A stretch of DNA of 50,890 nucleotides from an uncultured Pseudoxanthomonas sp. (GCA_946479745.1 CAMLGZ010000026.1:1-50890), one strand, 5' to 3'; positions 34,444-45,092 are shown, counted from the stretch's first letter. The notes: a model not told the origin generated them from the letters alone. Numbers and translations: made by a program.

Positions 34444-36132
34444 TTACATCTTTTCAGGGGCGCTGACGCCCAACAATGCCAACCCATTGGCCAACGCCTG
34501 TCGCGCCGCGCAGGCCAGCGCCAAGCGCGCATCGCGCGTAGCGGCATCCTCCACCAGCACCGGCGTGGCGTGATACCAAGTGTGGAAAGCATAGGCCAGT
34601 TCGCGCAGGTATTGCGCGATAAGGTGCGGTTCCAGCAGCTGCCCCGCGTTCTCCACCACCTCAGGGAAGCGCGACAGCTCGACCATCAACAACTGTGAGT
34701 TCTCGTCGTCCAGCAAGGCGAGGTGGCCCAGTCCGTTGGTCTGGTCGTAGCTATAACCCTTCTCCACCGCCTGCCGCAGCAGGCTGCAGACGCGGGCGTG
34801 CGCGTACTGCACGTAGAACACGGGGTTGTCGTTGCTCTGCTGACGCGCCAGGTCGATGTCGAAAGTGAGTTGCGAATCCGGCTTGCGCGCGATCAGGAAC
34901 CAGCGCGTGGCGTCGCGCCCGGCTTCCTCGATCAGATCGCGCAGGGTGAAGTAGCTGCCGGCGCGCTTGGAAAGCTTCACTTCCTCGCCGCCGCGCATCA
35001 CCGTGACCATCTGGTGCAGCACGTATTCGGGCCAACCCTGCGGAATGCCCACGTCCAGCGCCTGCAGCCCGGCGCGCACGCGAGCGAGCGAGCCGTGGTG
35101 GTCGGCGCCCAGTTCGGTGATGGCGCGCTTGTAGCCGCGCTGCCACTTGGACAGGTGGTAGGCGACGTCCGGCAGGAAATAGGTGAAGGTGCCGTCGGAC
35201 TTGCGCATGACGCGGTCTTTGTCGTCGCCGAAGTCGGTGGTCCTGAGCCACAACGCACCACCTTCCTCGTAGGTATGGCCCGTGCTGCCCAGGCGCTCCA
35301 CGGTCTCGGCGACCTTGCCGTCGTCGTACAGCGAGCTTTCCAGAAAATAGGTATCGAAGGACACGTCGAAGGCGGTCAGGTCGCCGTTCTGTTCGCGGCG
35401 CAAAGCGGCCACGGCAAAGCGGCGGATCGAGTCGATATCGTCCGCGTCCTTGGCGCCGGCGATGGCGTGGCCGTCGGATTCCACGGTTTCGCCGCGCAGG
35501 TAGGCGTCGGCGACATCCTGGATGTAGTCGCCGCGGTAGCCGGCTTCCGGCCAGCCCGCTTCATCGGGTTTCAGGCCTTTGGCGCGCGCCTGCACGGAGA
35601 GCGCCAGGTTTTCGATCTGCACTCCGGCATCGTTGTAGTAGAACTCGCGGCGCGTGTTCCAGCCGTTGGCTTGCAGCACGCGGGCGATGCAGTCGCCGAT
35701 GGCGGCGGCGCGGCCGTGGCCGACATGCAGCGGGCCGGTGGGATTGGCCGAGACGTATTCCACGCCGGCCATCTTTCCTTCACCGGAGGTGTTGAGACCA
35801 TAAGCATCGCCCTGCTGCAGGGCGGCGGCGACTTCGCGCTGATAGGCGGCCGGACTCATGTGGAAATTGATGAAGCCCGGTCCCGCGATTTCGACTTTGG
35901 CGATGTCCTCGCTGGCGGGAAGTGCGGCGACCAGCGCCTGCGCCAGCGCACGCGGATTGCTGCGGGCGGGCTTGGCCAGCAGCATGGCCGCGTTGCTGGC
36001 GAAATCCCCGTGACTGCGATCCTTGGGGCGTTCGACCACAAAATCCGGGGTGGCGGTGTCGGCCGGCAATGTGCCGGCGCTGCGCAGGGCGTCGATGCCT
36101 TGGGCGATCAGGGCGCGGAGTTGGGATTTCAC
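34444..36132 (-). CDS. argS: Arginyl-tRNA synthetase
   Basis: A 562-aa class I synthetase: N-terminal additional domain, [12 protein letters not shown] (HIGH motif), a [12 protein letters not shown] region in place of KMSKS, and the C-terminal DALR anticodon-binding domain ([32 protein letters not shown]). Length is normal. It charges tRNA-Arg in the cytosol and leads the four-gene minus-strand operon. A palindromic repeat at 36194-36268 lies just upstream. Confidence 0.96.
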   Translation of the reverse strand: MKSQLRALIAQGIDALRSAGTLPADTATPDFVVERPKDRSHGDFASNAAMLLAKPARSNPRALAQALVAALPASEDIAKVEIAGPGFINFHMSPAAYQREVAAALQQGDAYGLNTSGEGKMAGVEYVSANPTGPLHVGHGRAAAIGDCIARVLQANGWNTRREFYYNDAGVQIENLALSVQARAKGLKPDEAGWPEAGYRGDYIQDVADAYLRGETVESDGHAIAGAKDADDIDSIRRFAVAALRREQNGDLTAFDVSFDTYFLESSLYDDGKVAETVERLGSTGHTYEEGGALWLRTTDFGDDKDRVMRKSDGTFTYFLPDVAYHLSKWQRGYKRAITELGADHHGSLARVRAGLQALDVGIPQGWPEYVLHQMVTVMRGGEEVKLSKRAGSYFTLRDLIEEAGRDATRWFLIARKPDSQLTFDIDLARQQSNDNPVFYVQYAHARVCSLLRQAVEKGYSYDQTNGLGHLALLDDENSQLLMVELSRFPEVVENAGQLLEPHLIAQYLRELAYAFHTWYHATPVLVEDAATRDARLALACAARQALANGLALLGVSAPEKM

Positions 36133-36193
36133 GGAGTTCTGCTGGCGATGCGGGTCGGCGATTTTAACCGACTGCGCCGCTCAAGGTCCGGCC

Positions 36194-36268
36194 GGGTAGG
36201 TCGGGGCTACGTCCCCGGCGCACGGATTCCGGATTCTCCACATCGGGGGCGTAGCCCCGACCTACACC
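36194..36268. repeat. GGTAGGTCGGGGC-type inverted repeat holding the radC stop
   Basis: GGGTAGGTCGGGGCTACG at the left and CGTAGCCCCGACCTACACCC at the right pair imperfectly around about 30 nt. It is the same family as 5670-5736. The radC TAG (36262-36264, minus strand) is within the right arm. It probably terminates radC and separates it from argS. Confidence 0.75.
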
Positions 36269-36936
36269 CAGCCGCGCGAAGCCAGCGATACCGGCGGCCC
36301 ATCGCCCACCACGAAGTGATCCAGCAATCTCACTTCCATCAAGGACAACGCCTGTTTCAGGCGTGCGGTGACGGCACGGTCGGCGGAAGAAGGCTCCGCG
36401 TCCCCCGAGGGGTGGTTGTGGCCGACGATCACGGCCGAGGCATTGTGGACCAGGGCCCGGCGCACGATTTCGCGCGGGTGCACCTCGGTGCAATCGACCG
36501 TGCCCTGGAACAATTCCTCGAACGCCAGCGCGCGGTGGCGGGTGTCCAGGAACAGAGCGGCGAAGACCTCTTTTCTGCGGCCACGCAGGCGCTGGGCGAA
36601 ATAGCGGCCGGCGGAGCCGGGATCGGTCAGCGCTTCGCCGCGTTCCAGCGCGGCGGCCAGATGGCGGTGGCCCAGTTCCAGCGCCGCCGTCAATTTGCAG
36701 GCCCGGGCCGGGCCCAGGCCAGGCAGTTTCGCCAGCTGGGTCGCGTCGTTTTCCAGCAGAGTGCGCAGCGGGCCATGGGAGGCAAGCAATTCGCGGGAAG
36801 TCTGCACGGCATCCTGCCCGCGCAAGCCGGACCCCAGGAAGATCGCCAGCAGTTCGGCATCGGACAGTGCGCCGGCGCCGCGGGCCAGCAGCTTTTCACG
36901 GGGTCGTTCTTCGGTGGGCCAGTCGCGTATGTGCAT
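36262..36936 (-). CDS. radC: RadC/JAB-domain DNA repair-family protein
   Basis: A 224-aa protein with an N-terminal helix-hairpin-helix part ([22 protein letters not shown]) and a C-terminal JAMM domain: a Glu in [25 protein letters not shown], then the Asp in the [10 protein letters not shown] stretch. The molecular role of RadC is unsettled despite its name. The ATG at 36936 ([15 protein letters not shown]) is the family start. It is divergent from coaBC. Confidence 0.93.
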   Translation of the reverse strand: MHIRDWPTEERPREKLLARGAGALSDAELLAIFLGSGLRGQDAVQTSRELLASHGPLRTLLENDATQLAKLPGLGPARACKLTAALELGHRHLAAALERGEALTDPGSAGRYFAQRLRGRRKEVFAALFLDTRHRALAFEELFQGTVDCTEVHPREIVRRALVHNASAVIVGHNHPSGDAEPSSADRAVTARLKQALSLMEVRLLDHFVVGDGPPVSLASRGWV

Positions 36937-37032
36937 AGGACCAGCTTGCCTTGGCTCATGCCTGCCGGGCATAAGGCGGGGCATATGCTTCAGGTAAGCT
37001 AAGTGCCTGTACGGCGATAGGAATTCCCCGAC

Positions 37033-38250
37033 GTGGCGGACGACAAACTGATAGGCCAGCACGTGTTGTTGTGCGTCGGCGGAGGCATTGCCGCCTACAA
37101 GGCGCTGGAACTGGTGCGCCGGCTGCGCGAGGCGGGGGCGCTGGTGCAGGTAGCGATGACCGCCGGCGCCCAGCATTTCGTGACACCGCTGAGTTTCCAG
37201 GCGCTGTCCGGTAGCCCGACCCGCACCACTTTATGGGACAGCGCTGCCGAAGCCTCGATGGGCCATATCGAACTGGCGCGCTGGGCCGACCGGATCCTGA
37301 TCGCCCCGGCCACCGCCGATCTGCTGGCCAAGCTGGCGCACGGTTTCGCCGACGATCTGGTCACCACCTTGTGTCTGGCCACGACCGCGCCGATCACGGT
37401 GGCGCCGGCCATGAACCACCGCATGTGGGAACACCCTGCCACGCAGGCCAATATCGCGACCCTGCGCGCGCGCGGAGTGCAGGTGATCGGCCCCGAAGAC
37501 GGCCCGCTGGCCGAAGGCGAATCGGGTCCGGGGCGTCTCAGCGAACCCGACGCGATCGTGGCGGCGCTATCCCCGGCAGCGGCATCTCCGCCGACCGCCG
37601 ACCAGGCTTTGAAAGGGCTGAAGGTCGTGGTGAGCGCCGGCCCCACCTACGAAGACCTGGATCCGGTGCGTTACCTGGGCAACCGCAGCAGCGGCAAGAT
37701 GGGTTTCGCGGTGGCCGACAGCGCAAGAAAGCGGGGCGCCGAAGTCGTGCTGGTCGCCGGCCCCGTGCATCTGGCCACTCCGCCGGGGGTGAAGCGGGTG
37801 GACGTGCGTTCGGCCGCGCAGATGCGCGAGGCGGTGTTTGCCGCGTTTCCGGCCGACATCTATATAGGCGCGGCGGCCGTGGCCGACTACACGCCGCGCG
37901 CGCCGGCTGCCAACAAGATCAAGAAGTCGAACGAATCGCTGGCGCTGGACCTGGTGCGCACGCCGGACATCCTGTCCGAAGTCGCCGCGCAGACCCAGGG
38001 GCTGAAGCTGGTGATCGGGTTCGCCGCCGAAACCGAGAACGTGGCCGGTTACGCGCGCGGCAAGCTGGTGGCCAAGCACCTGGACCTGATTGTGGCCAAT
38101 CGGGTCGGCGTGGCCGACGGGGGTTTCGAGAGCGACCAGAACGCAATGACCGCCTATTGGCAGGACGGCGAGCGCGTCTTCACCCCCGGCGCTAAAACCA
38201 GGCTGGCCGACGATTTGATCGAACTGATCGTGGAGCGTCTGAACGCATGA
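37033..38250 (+). CDS. coaBC: Bifunctional phosphopantothenoylcysteine decarboxylase/phosphopantothenate-cysteine ligase
   Basis: A 405-aa fusion. The CoaC half (1-180) has the flavoprotein fold with [10 protein letters not shown] (active-site His) and [14 protein letters not shown]. The CoaB half (190-405) has [27 protein letters not shown] and AAVADYTP (cited motifs are separate pieces). It performs two steps of coenzyme A synthesis in the cytosol. Start is GTG at 37033. It overlaps dut by ATGA, so the two are coupled. Confidence 0.96.
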   Translation: MADDKLIGQHVLLCVGGGIAAYKALELVRRLREAGALVQVAMTAGAQHFVTPLSFQALSGSPTRTTLWDSAAEASMGHIELARWADRILIAPATADLLAKLAHGFADDLVTTLCLATTAPITVAPAMNHRMWEHPATQANIATLRARGVQVIGPEDGPLAEGESGPGRLSEPDAIVAALSPAAASPPTADQALKGLKVVVSAGPTYEDLDPVRYLGNRSSGKMGFAVADSARKRGAEVVLVAGPVHLATPPGVKRVDVRSAAQMREAVFAAFPADIYIGAAAVADYTPRAPAANKIKKSNESLALDLVRTPDILSEVAAQTQGLKLVIGFAAETENVAGYARGKLVAKHLDLIVANRVGVADGGFESDQNAMTAYWQDGERVFTPGAKTRLADDLIELIVERLNA

Positions 38251-38732
38251 GCCCGACTTCCGCGAAGCCCGCTACTCCCCAGGCCATCGAAGTAAAACTG
38301 CTGGACCCGCGTTTCGGCGACGAATGGCCGCTGCCGGCCTATGCCACCGAAGCCAGCGCCGGCATGGATCTGCGCGCCGCATTGGAGGCGCCGCTCACCC
38401 TGGCCTCGGGCGACACCGCCCTGATTCCCAGCGGCATCTCGATCCACCTGGCCGACCCGCATCTGTGCGCAGTGGTGTTGCCGCGCTCGGGCCTGGGTCA
38501 CCGGCACGGCATCGTGCTGGGCAACGGCACCGGCCTCATCGATGCGGACTATCAGGGGCCCTTGCTGATCAGCGTGTGGAACCGCAGTCAGGAAAGCTTC
38601 ACTATCCAGCCCGGCGACCGCATCGCTCAGCTAGTTGTGTTGCCCATCACGCGGGTAAGCTTGCAGGTAGTGGATACTTTTGCGGATAGCGCGCGTGGCG
38701 AAGGGGGCTTCGGCCACACAGGCGTCCGCTGA
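38247..38732 (+). CDS. dut: Deoxyuridine 5'-triphosphate nucleotidohydrolase
   Basis: A 161-aa trimeric dUTPase with all five motifs: [43 protein letters not shown] and [10 protein letters not shown]. It removes dUTP and supplies dUMP. It is about 10 residues longer at the N-terminus than the E. coli enzyme. The start codon overlaps the coaBC stop; 15 bp separate it from the phosphomannomutase gene. Confidence 0.96.
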   Translation: MSPTSAKPATPQAIEVKLLDPRFGDEWPLPAYATEASAGMDLRAALEAPLTLASGDTALIPSGISIHLADPHLCAVVLPRSGLGHRHGIVLGNGTGLIDADYQGPLLISVWNRSQESFTIQPGDRIAQLVVLPITRVSLQVVDTFADSARGEGGFGHTGVR

Positions 38733-38747
38733 TAAAGGCGATACACC

Positions 38748-41075
38748 ATGGCTGAGAAAAAACCACGCAAGTCGCAATCGTCGGCTTCGGACCTGAAGCG
38801 CGCGCTACCGATGCTGGCGGCGCTGTTCGCGCTGCTCGCCCTGTGGCTGGGATGGAGCGGAGTGCAGCAATGGCGCGACGCCCGTCTGGAAGAAGGTCTG
38901 CAACAGGCGCGCGACTCGGTGCTGTCGGCCAGCCAGCAGACCCTCGCCGGGCAACTCAAGCAGCTGGCCGATAGAGTTGCCGCCGCGCCGGTGCAGACCG
39001 CACTGCGGGCCGGCGATAGCGCGGCTGCGGCTCTTGCGATCGGCGAAGGCTGGAAAGGAGCCAGCCCAGTGCAAGTACTGCCCGCCGACCTTGGAACCGC
39101 ATACGCGGCTGCGGCGGATTTCGGTTTCAGCAAACTGGCCTTGCTGGAAGCGGCGCTCAGCGAAAACAAGCCGGTGGCACGGGTGGTGCGCGAAGGCAAG
39201 CAAAGTCAGCTCGGCCTGGCCGCGCCCGCCGGCGATGGAGTCGCTTACCTGGTTGTGCCGCTGACTCTGCTGACCGGCAGCGTCGATCAGGCTGCGGTTC
39301 CTGCACAGGCCTACGTGGCGATAAGGCAAGGCAGCTATACCGTCAGCGAAAGCGGCGACCGCAACCTGGCCGGTGGCGCCGAGAGCCTGGCCCGACCGAT
39401 AGGAGAGACCGGCATGCGGGTGGTCGCGGCCACGCCGGATGGCACGGAAGGTCCCCTGGGTCTGAGCGCGATTTCCAGTCTGGTTGTGGCGGCGTTAAGC
39501 GCATTGCTGGCTGTATTGACCCTGTTGGTCGCACGCGGCAGGTTGAATTTGAATTTGGGCGTCAAGCACGCCGGTGCGGCGGACGACAACGAGCCCACTC
39601 TGGTCCAGGCCCTGCAACGCGAGCCGTTGCCGCCCGCGCCTGCCCGCCAGACCCCCGATAAGGACGCAAACGCAGTGACCATCGGCAATAGCAAGCACAT
39701 CGAAATAGATCCAGGTATTTTCCGCGCCTACGACATCCGCGGCGTGGTGGGAGAAACGCTGAGCGTGGAAGTGGCCGAACGCATCGGCCAGGCCATCGGT
39801 ACAGTGCTGGAGCAAGAAGGACTGACCGATATCGTGGTCGGCCGCGACGGACGCCTGTCCGGACCCGAACTTTCCGCAGGTTTGATCGAAGGCCTGCGCA
39901 AGGCTGGCCGCAACGTGATCGACATCGGCATGGCGCCCACGCCGGTCGCCTATTTCGCCGCTTATCACCTGCGCACCGGCAGCAGCGTGGCCGTTACCGG
40001 CAGCCACAATCCGCCTGATTACAACGGCTTCAAGATCGTGGTTGGTGGGCAGACGCTGTCCGGCGACGCCATCACCGATCTGTACGCACGCATCAGCGAA
40101 AACCGCCTGCACCAGGCCGCTGCGCCGGGCACGCTGCAGCAGCGCGAAGTGGACGCCGACTACGTGCAGCGCATCGCCGACGACGTGCAGATGGATCGCC
40201 CGCTCAAAGTCGTGGTCGATGCCGGCAACGGCGTGGCCGGCGATATCGCCCCGCGCCTGCTGGAAGCCATCGGCGCCGAAGTCATCCCGCTGTATTGCGA
40301 AGTGGACGGCACCTTCCCCAACCACCATCCCGACCCCAGCGAACCGCACAACCTGGAAGATCTCATCCAGACCGTCAAGCGCTTCGATGCGGACATCGGC
40401 CTGGCCTTCGACGGCGACGGCGACCGTCTGGGCGTGGTGACCAAGGAAGGCGAAATCATCTTCCCGGATCGCTTGCTGATGCTGTTCGCGGCCGATGTGC
40501 TGGAACGCAATCCGGGCGCGTTGGTCATTTACGACGTCAAGTGCACCGGCAAGCTGCAAGGTTGGATCCTGAGCCACGGCGGCACGCCGCTGATGTGGCA
40601 GACCGGGCACTCGCTGATCAAGGCCAAGATGCGCGAAACCGGCGCGGAACTGGCCGGCGAGATGAGCGGGCATTTCTTTTTCCAGGAACGCTGGTACGGA
40701 TTCGACGACGGTCTTTATTCGGCCGCGCGCCTGCTGGAAATCCTGGCCGCCCGCGCCGAGACGCCCAGCGAAGTGCTCACCGCGTTGCCCAACGCTTTGT
40801 CCACGCCGGAAATCAAGGTGCCGGTGGCCGGCAGCCCGCACGAAATCGTGGCGCGGTTCGTCGCCAGCGCGCAGTTCGAAGGCGCGCGTCTGACCACCAT
40901 CGATGGTCTGCGCGCCGACTGGGAAGATGGCTGGGGGCTGGTGCGCGCATCCAACACCACGCCGATCCTGGTGCTGCGCTTCGAAGCCGACAACAAGGAA
41001 GCGCTGACCCGCATCAAGGACGAATTCCGCGCGCACCTGTCGACAGTGGCGCCGGAAATCACCGCAACGTTCTGA
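38748..41075 (+). CDS. Phosphomannomutase/phosphoglucomutase with membrane-anchored N-terminal extension
   Basis: A 775-aa protein. The first ~290 residues form a membrane-anchored region (helices at about 25-45 and 240-265) with a periplasmic-like segment between. Residues 310-775 are a complete alpha-D-phosphohexomutase (AlgC/XanA type): FRAYDIRGVVG, phospho-Ser in VTGSHNPPDYNG, metal loop DGDGDRLG, and GEMSGHFFF. It interconverts Man-6-P/Man-1-P and Glc-6-P/Glc-1-P for LPS and exopolysaccharide precursors. The long N-terminal extension is usual in Xanthomonadaceae. It ends the coaBC-dut operon; a hairpin follows. Confidence 0.93.
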   Translation: MAEKKPRKSQSSASDLKRALPMLAALFALLALWLGWSGVQQWRDARLEEGLQQARDSVLSASQQTLAGQLKQLADRVAAAPVQTALRAGDSAAAALAIGEGWKGASPVQVLPADLGTAYAAAADFGFSKLALLEAALSENKPVARVVREGKQSQLGLAAPAGDGVAYLVVPLTLLTGSVDQAAVPAQAYVAIRQGSYTVSESGDRNLAGGAESLARPIGETGMRVVAATPDGTEGPLGLSAISSLVVAALSALLAVLTLLVARGRLNLNLGVKHAGAADDNEPTLVQALQREPLPPAPARQTPDKDANAVTIGNSKHIEIDPGIFRAYDIRGVVGETLSVEVAERIGQAIGTVLEQEGLTDIVVGRDGRLSGPELSAGLIEGLRKAGRNVIDIGMAPTPVAYFAAYHLRTGSSVAVTGSHNPPDYNGFKIVVGGQTLSGDAITDLYARISENRLHQAAAPGTLQQREVDADYVQRIADDVQMDRPLKVVVDAGNGVAGDIAPRLLEAIGAEVIPLYCEVDGTFPNHHPDPSEPHNLEDLIQTVKRFDADIGLAFDGDGDRLGVVTKEGEIIFPDRLLMLFAADVLERNPGALVIYDVKCTGKLQGWILSHGGTPLMWQTGHSLIKAKMRETGAELAGEMSGHFFFQERWYGFDDGLYSAARLLEILAARAETPSEVLTALPNALSTPEIKVPVAGSPHEIVARFVASAQFEGARLTTIDGLRADWEDGWGLVRASNTTPILVLRFEADNKEALTRIKDEFRAHLSTVAPEITATF

Positions 41076-41084
41076 AGGCGCAAG

Positions 41085-41106
41085 GGACCGGACATAAACG
41101 GTCCCG
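41085..41106 (+). terminator. Hairpin after the phosphomannomutase gene
   Basis: GGGACCG (41085-41091), loop GACATAAA, CGGTCCC (41100-41106). It starts 9 bp after the stop codon. No U-tract follows on this strand, so it may be partly rho-dependent or bidirectional. Confidence 0.6.
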
Positions 41107-41147
41107 CGAAGTCGGTGCAGATCGGCGATTTCGGCCGCATTTCCCGG

Positions 41148-41843
41148 TTATGGGCTACCGGTCTTAGTAGGTGTTTGCGCCACCGACTCATCGGCCGGCG
41201 GCGCCGGGTTTTGAATGCCTTTCAGCTCCCGGTAACGGCGCAGGATGTCGGCGATTTCCGTATCCAGCTCCGCGCGCTGCCGTTCGAAGCTGGTCTGCAG
41301 CAGCCGTTGGCGCTGCAGCTCGCGATGGCGGCTGCCGATGCTTTCGGCGATCTTCGGCGCCACCGGTTTGCCCGCCAACTCCTGGTCGCTGGCGGTCTGC
41401 AGCAGGCTGACCAGGCCCTCGCGCAGGCTGGTCACGTTGTAGCGCGCGGTCCGGATGCTGTTGTCCACGATGCCGGTGCGTTCGTTGAACACGCGGCGCA
41501 GTTCGTCTTCGCTCTGGTAGGACGACAATAGGGCCTGTTCGGTGCGCCGGCGGGTATCGGCGGCGGCCTGGTCGACCTGGCGTTGCTGTTCTTCCGAGGC
41601 CGCCAGCGCGCGTTCTTCCTCGCTCATCGCGCGGTCCACGCCGCCCGTGCGCAGGCCGCTGCGCGCGCTGATCTCTTCGCGCGCGCGGTTGACTGCCTCG
41701 GCCGGCAACGCATCGCTGCAGACGCGCTGGCCGTTTTCGTTCCAGCAATAGAGTTTTTTGGCAGGACCTTCGGCCTTTTGCGCCATGGCCAAAGGCGCGA
41801 GCGCCGTACACATGGCTAGCAACAGTAATTTGCGTTTCGGCAT
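41148..41843 (-). CDS. DUF4124-like periplasmic coiled-coil protein
   Basis: A 231-aa protein from MPKRKLLLLAM with a signal peptide ending ALAPLAMAQ. A DUF4124-like start of the mature part (KKLYCWNENGQRVCSDALP) with a Cys pair is followed by long charged helices (SEEERALAASEEQQRQVDQAAADTR and later ELQRQRLLQTSFERQRAEL; cited in pieces) that should form a coiled coil. The function is unknown. It follows pyrE by 19 bp on the same strand and is probably co-transcribed. Confidence 0.8.
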   Translation of the reverse strand: MPKRKLLLLAMCTALAPLAMAQKAEGPAKKLYCWNENGQRVCSDALPAEAVNRAREEISARSGLRTGGVDRAMSEEERALAASEEQQRQVDQAAADTRRRTEQALLSSYQSEDELRRVFNERTGIVDNSIRTARYNVTSLREGLVSLLQTASDQELAGKPVAPKIAESIGSRHRELQRQRLLQTSFERQRAELDTEIADILRRYRELKGIQNPAPPADESVAQTPTKTGSP

Positions 41844-41862
41844 CGTCGCAGGCCCCCTTGCC

Positions 41863-42537
41863 TTAGTCGGACGCGCTGCTGCCGTAGCTGGCGCGGTAGG
41901 CCAGCAGACGGTCGCGGTGGGATACAAGTTCAGCGCTTTCGCCAGCGAAAGCAAGCAGGTCGTGCAGGTTTGCGACCGCAATCACGGGCACCCCCGTTTC
42001 TGCCGCCACCGATTGCGCGGCCGAAAGCCGCGATCCGCCGGACCCTGCCGCCTCGCCCAGCACTTCCTGCCGGTCCAGCGCTACCACTATCCCGGTTACA
42101 CGGCCGCCGCCGGCCCGGATCATCCCCAGGGCCTCGCGAATCGCCGTGCCGGCGGTGATCACGTCATCGACGATCAGTACCTGCCGGTCTTCCAGCGGCG
42201 CGCCGATCAGCATGCCGCCCTCGCCATGAGCCTTGGCTTCCTTGCGGTTGAAGGCCACCGGCAGATCGCGGCCGCGGCGCGCGAATTCGCAGGCCAGCGC
42301 CGTCGCCAGCGGGATGCCTTTGTAGGCGGGGCCGAACAGCAAGTCGAACTGCACGCCAGCCGCTTCCACGGCGTCGGCATAACAGGCGGCCAGATCCGCC
42401 AGCTTGGCGCCGCTGTCGAAACGGCCGGCATTGAAGAAATACGGGCTCAGGCGTCCGGATTTCAATGTGAATTCGCCGAAACGCAGGGCTTGGGAATGCA
42501 GGGCCAATTGCAGGAAGCGGCTTCTGTGATCGCTCAT
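41863..42537 (-). CDS. pyrE: Orotate phosphoribosyltransferase
   Basis: A 224-aa type I phosphoribosyltransferase: LKSGRLSPYFFNAGRF, LLFGPAYKGIPLA, FNRKEAKAHGEGG (catalytic loop) and the PRPP motif VLIVDDVITAGTA. It makes orotidine monophosphate in pyrimidine synthesis. The ATG at 42537 (MSDHRSRFLQLAL) is the family start. It is divergent from xthA with a 142-bp gap. Confidence 0.95.
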   Translation of the reverse strand: MSDHRSRFLQLALHSQALRFGEFTLKSGRLSPYFFNAGRFDSGAKLADLAACYADAVEAAGVQFDLLFGPAYKGIPLATALACEFARRGRDLPVAFNRKEAKAHGEGGMLIGAPLEDRQVLIVDDVITAGTAIREALGMIRAGGGRVTGIVVALDRQEVLGEAAGSGGSRLSAAQSVAAETGVPVIAVANLHDLLAFAGESAELVSHRDRLLAYRASYGSSASD

Positions 42538-42679
42538 GGGCGTGCTCTGATGTGCGTGTTCTGCGGTGGGGAATGCCTGCAAGCCTAGCCCATCGCTGCC
42601 GGCCCCGGCCACCGGGCGGGTGCAGTTCGGGCACAATCCGGTTTTGATCTGCGGCAACCTTGTCCATGAGAAACATTCC

Positions 42680-43468
42680 ATGAGAATCATCAGTTTCAAT
42701 GCCAACGGCTTGCGCTCGGCCGCCAACAAGGGTTTCTTCGACTGGTTCGCCGGGCAGAAGGCCGATGTGTTGTGCGTGCAGGAAACCAAAGCCCAGGAGC
42801 ATCAGCTGGGCGGGCCGGCGGGCTTGAGCGAAGAATTCCTGCCCAAGGGCTACAAGGCCTGGTTCCGCGATGCCAGCACCAAGAAGGGCTACAGCGGCGT
42901 GGCGATCTACAGCAAGCGCGAGCCGGATGAAATCCGCACCGCATTGGGCTGGCCGGAGTTCGATGAGGAAGGCCGCTATCTGGAAGCGCGTTTCGGCAAC
43001 CTGAGCGTGGTGTCCTTCTATATTCCGTCGGGTTCTTCGGGCGAACTGCGCCAGGGCTTCAAGTTCCAGGTCATGGACTGGCTTGCGCCGATTCTGGAGG
43101 AATGGCGCAACAGCGGCCGCGACTATGTGTTGTGCGGCGACTGGAACATCGTGCGCTCGCGGCTGGACATCAAGAATTGGACGTCGAACCAGAAGAACTC
43201 CGGCTGCCTGCCAGCCGAACGCGATTGGTTCAACAACATGTGCGTCGAAGGCGGTGGCTGGGTAGACGCCTACCGCGCGCTGCATGCCGAAGGGCAGGAC
43301 TACACCTGGTGGAGCAACCGCGGCGCCGCGCGCGCCAACAACGTGGGTTGGCGCATCGACTACCAGATCGTCACGCCGTCGCTGCGCGACAAGCTGAAGG
43401 CGTGCTCGATCTACAACGCCATGCGGTTCTCGGACCATGCGCCGTTTATCGTGGACTACGCCCTGTGA
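42680..43468 (+). CDS. xthA: Exodeoxyribonuclease III (AP endonuclease)
   Basis: A 262-aa EEP-fold nuclease: MRIISFNANGLRSA, CVQETKAQEHQL (metal Glu), GYSGVAIYSK, CGDWNIVRS (active-site Asp/Asn) and SDHAPFIVDY (His-Asp). Length and motifs are complete. It repairs abasic sites. The stop overlaps the GTG start of the AmpG-like transporter gene (GTGA). Confidence 0.95.
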   Translation: MRIISFNANGLRSAANKGFFDWFAGQKADVLCVQETKAQEHQLGGPAGLSEEFLPKGYKAWFRDASTKKGYSGVAIYSKREPDEIRTALGWPEFDEEGRYLEARFGNLSVVSFYIPSGSSGELRQGFKFQVMDWLAPILEEWRNSGRDYVLCGDWNIVRSRLDIKNWTSNQKNSGCLPAERDWFNNMCVEGGGWVDAYRALHAEGQDYTWWSNRGAARANNVGWRIDYQIVTPSLRDKLKACSIYNAMRFSDHAPFIVDYAL

Positions 43469-44862
43469 GCCAAACTGCGGCGAAACCCAAGCATCCCGGT
43501 TGGAGGCAGGTTCTGATCAACCTGCGCCAACCCAAGGTGCTGGTGATGTTGCTGCTGGGCTTCAGCTCGGGCATTCCGATCTATCTGGTGGGCAACACGC
43601 TGGGCTTCTGGATGCGCGAGAACGGCATCGAGCTGTCCACTATCGGCTTCCTGTCGTGGGTAGGTTTAGCGTATTCGCTGAAGTTTCTGTGGGCGCCGCT
43701 GGTCGACAAGTTGGATGCGCCGGTCCTGGGGCGTTGGCTGGGACGGCGGCGGGGCTGGATGCTGTTGTCGCAGCTGATCGCTGCAGCCGGGTTGATCGGC
43801 ATGGCGTTGGTGCAGCCGGTCGAAGGCCAGCTCATGCTGGCCGGCTTCGTACTGGATCAGTTGGTCGTGTTTGGCGTCCTGGCGCTGATTGTGGCGTTCG
43901 CTTCCTCCACGCAGGACATCGTGATCGATGCCTGGCGCATCGAAAGCGCCGACAGCAACGAGCAGCAGGGCCTGCTGACCTCGACCTCGACACTGGGCTA
44001 TCGCGGCGCGTTGTTGGTCACCGATTCGCTGATTCTCATTTTTGCCGCCAGCATAGGTTGGTCGCTTTCCTACGAAGTGATGGCGCTGTTGCTGGGGGTG
44101 GGCGTCCTGGCCACACTGTTGGCGCGCGAACCGGTGGCCACGGTGATCGCCGCAACTACGCCACACCCTTCGCTGCTTACCGCGCAGGGCCTGTTTGACG
44201 CGCTGGTTGGCCCGTTCCTGGCGTTCTTCCGCCAGCACGGCAGCTGGGCGCTGTTGATCCTGCTGACGATCAGCCTGTATCGCCTGCCCGACTTCGTGAT
44301 GGGGCCGATGGCCAACCCGTTCTATGCCGACCTGGGCATCGCCAAGGAAACCGTCGGTGCGGTGCGCGGTTCGGTCGGATTGATCGCAACCATCGTCGGC
44401 ATTGCGGCTGCGGGGTTGTGCGCGGTGCGCTTCGGCTTCGTTCCCACGTTGCTGGCCGGTGCGGTGTTGGGCCCGGGCTCCAATCTGGCTTTCGCCTACT
44501 TGGCCCTGCATGGTGCCGACGCCGGCGTATTCACGGCCGCGATGGTGATCGACAACTTCTGCAACGGGTTCGCCGGAGTGGCGCTGGTGGGATATATGTC
44601 CAGCCTGACCAGCATCGGCTACACCGCTACCCAGTACGCGCTGCTGAGTTCGTTCTATGCGTTGCTTGGCAAGGTGTTCAAGGGCTTCTCGGGCGTGGCG
44701 GTGGAGCATCTCGAATCAGGCCGCACGTTGTTGCAGGCCTATTCCCTGTTTTTTGTAGGGACGGCCTTGATCGGTATCCCGGCCTTCTTGTTGTGCATTC
44801 GCCTGGCCACGCGTAAATATGGTCCTGCGGACAGCGGAACCGGACCCCGGGGAGCGGCATGA
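43465..44862 (+). CDS. ampG: AmpG-family muropeptide MFS transporter
   Basis: A 465-aa MFS protein with about 12 hydrophobic helices. LLGFSSGIPIYLVGNTLGFWMRE at the start, SLKFLWAPLVDKLDAP after helix 2, and ASSTQDIVIDAWRIE are the AmpG signatures (each at its expected order). It imports anhydro-muropeptides from the periplasm for recycling; anmK downstream acts on the same recycling pathway. The GTG start at 43465 overlaps the xthA stop. Its stop overlaps the next gene's start (ATGA). Confidence 0.9.
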   Translation: MSQTAAKPKHPGWRQVLINLRQPKVLVMLLLGFSSGIPIYLVGNTLGFWMRENGIELSTIGFLSWVGLAYSLKFLWAPLVDKLDAPVLGRWLGRRRGWMLLSQLIAAAGLIGMALVQPVEGQLMLAGFVLDQLVVFGVLALIVAFASSTQDIVIDAWRIESADSNEQQGLLTSTSTLGYRGALLVTDSLILIFAASIGWSLSYEVMALLLGVGVLATLLAREPVATVIAATTPHPSLLTAQGLFDALVGPFLAFFRQHGSWALLILLTISLYRLPDFVMGPMANPFYADLGIAKETVGAVRGSVGLIATIVGIAAAGLCAVRFGFVPTLLAGAVLGPGSNLAFAYLALHGADAGVFTAAMVIDNFCNGFAGVALVGYMSSLTSIGYTATQYALLSSFYALLGKVFKGFSGVAVEHLESGRTLLQAYSLFFVGTALIGIPAFLLCIRLATRKYGPADSGTGPRGAA

Positions 44863-45092
44863 CCGACATCGTGATGAAGAACATAGACCCGGTGCTGGCC
44901 GACCGCATCCGCCGCGTGGCCGAAGCGCGGGGCTGGAACATGCACGACACCTTGTTCCACTTACTGGAGCAGGGCTTGTTCGTCACCGAGGCCGAAGTGC
45001 GCAGCGGTTTCAACGATCGGGAAGTAGACGTACTGTCCGCCGCGATCACCGCTTTGAAAGACGTGCCGCAGGGACACGGGTTCGACCGGTAG
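44859..45092 (+). CDS. Hypothetical 77-aa protein
   Basis: The ATG overlaps the ampG stop. The N-terminal half (MKNIDPVLADRIRRVAEARGW, then MHDTLFHLLEQGL) has the helix spacing of a ribbon-helix-helix or similar small DNA-binding fold, but no family is certain. It is coupled to ampG, so co-expression with muropeptide recycling is likely. The stop is in the left arm of an inverted repeat. Confidence 0.72.
   Translation: MTDIVMKNIDPVLADRIRRVAEARGWNMHDTLFHLLEQGLFVTEAEVRSGFNDREVDVLSAAITALKDVPQGHGFDR

Noticed and set aside
39495..41036. 513-codon minus frame over the phosphomannomutase gene
   Set aside because: Shadow frame; the plus strand shows all phosphohexomutase motifs.
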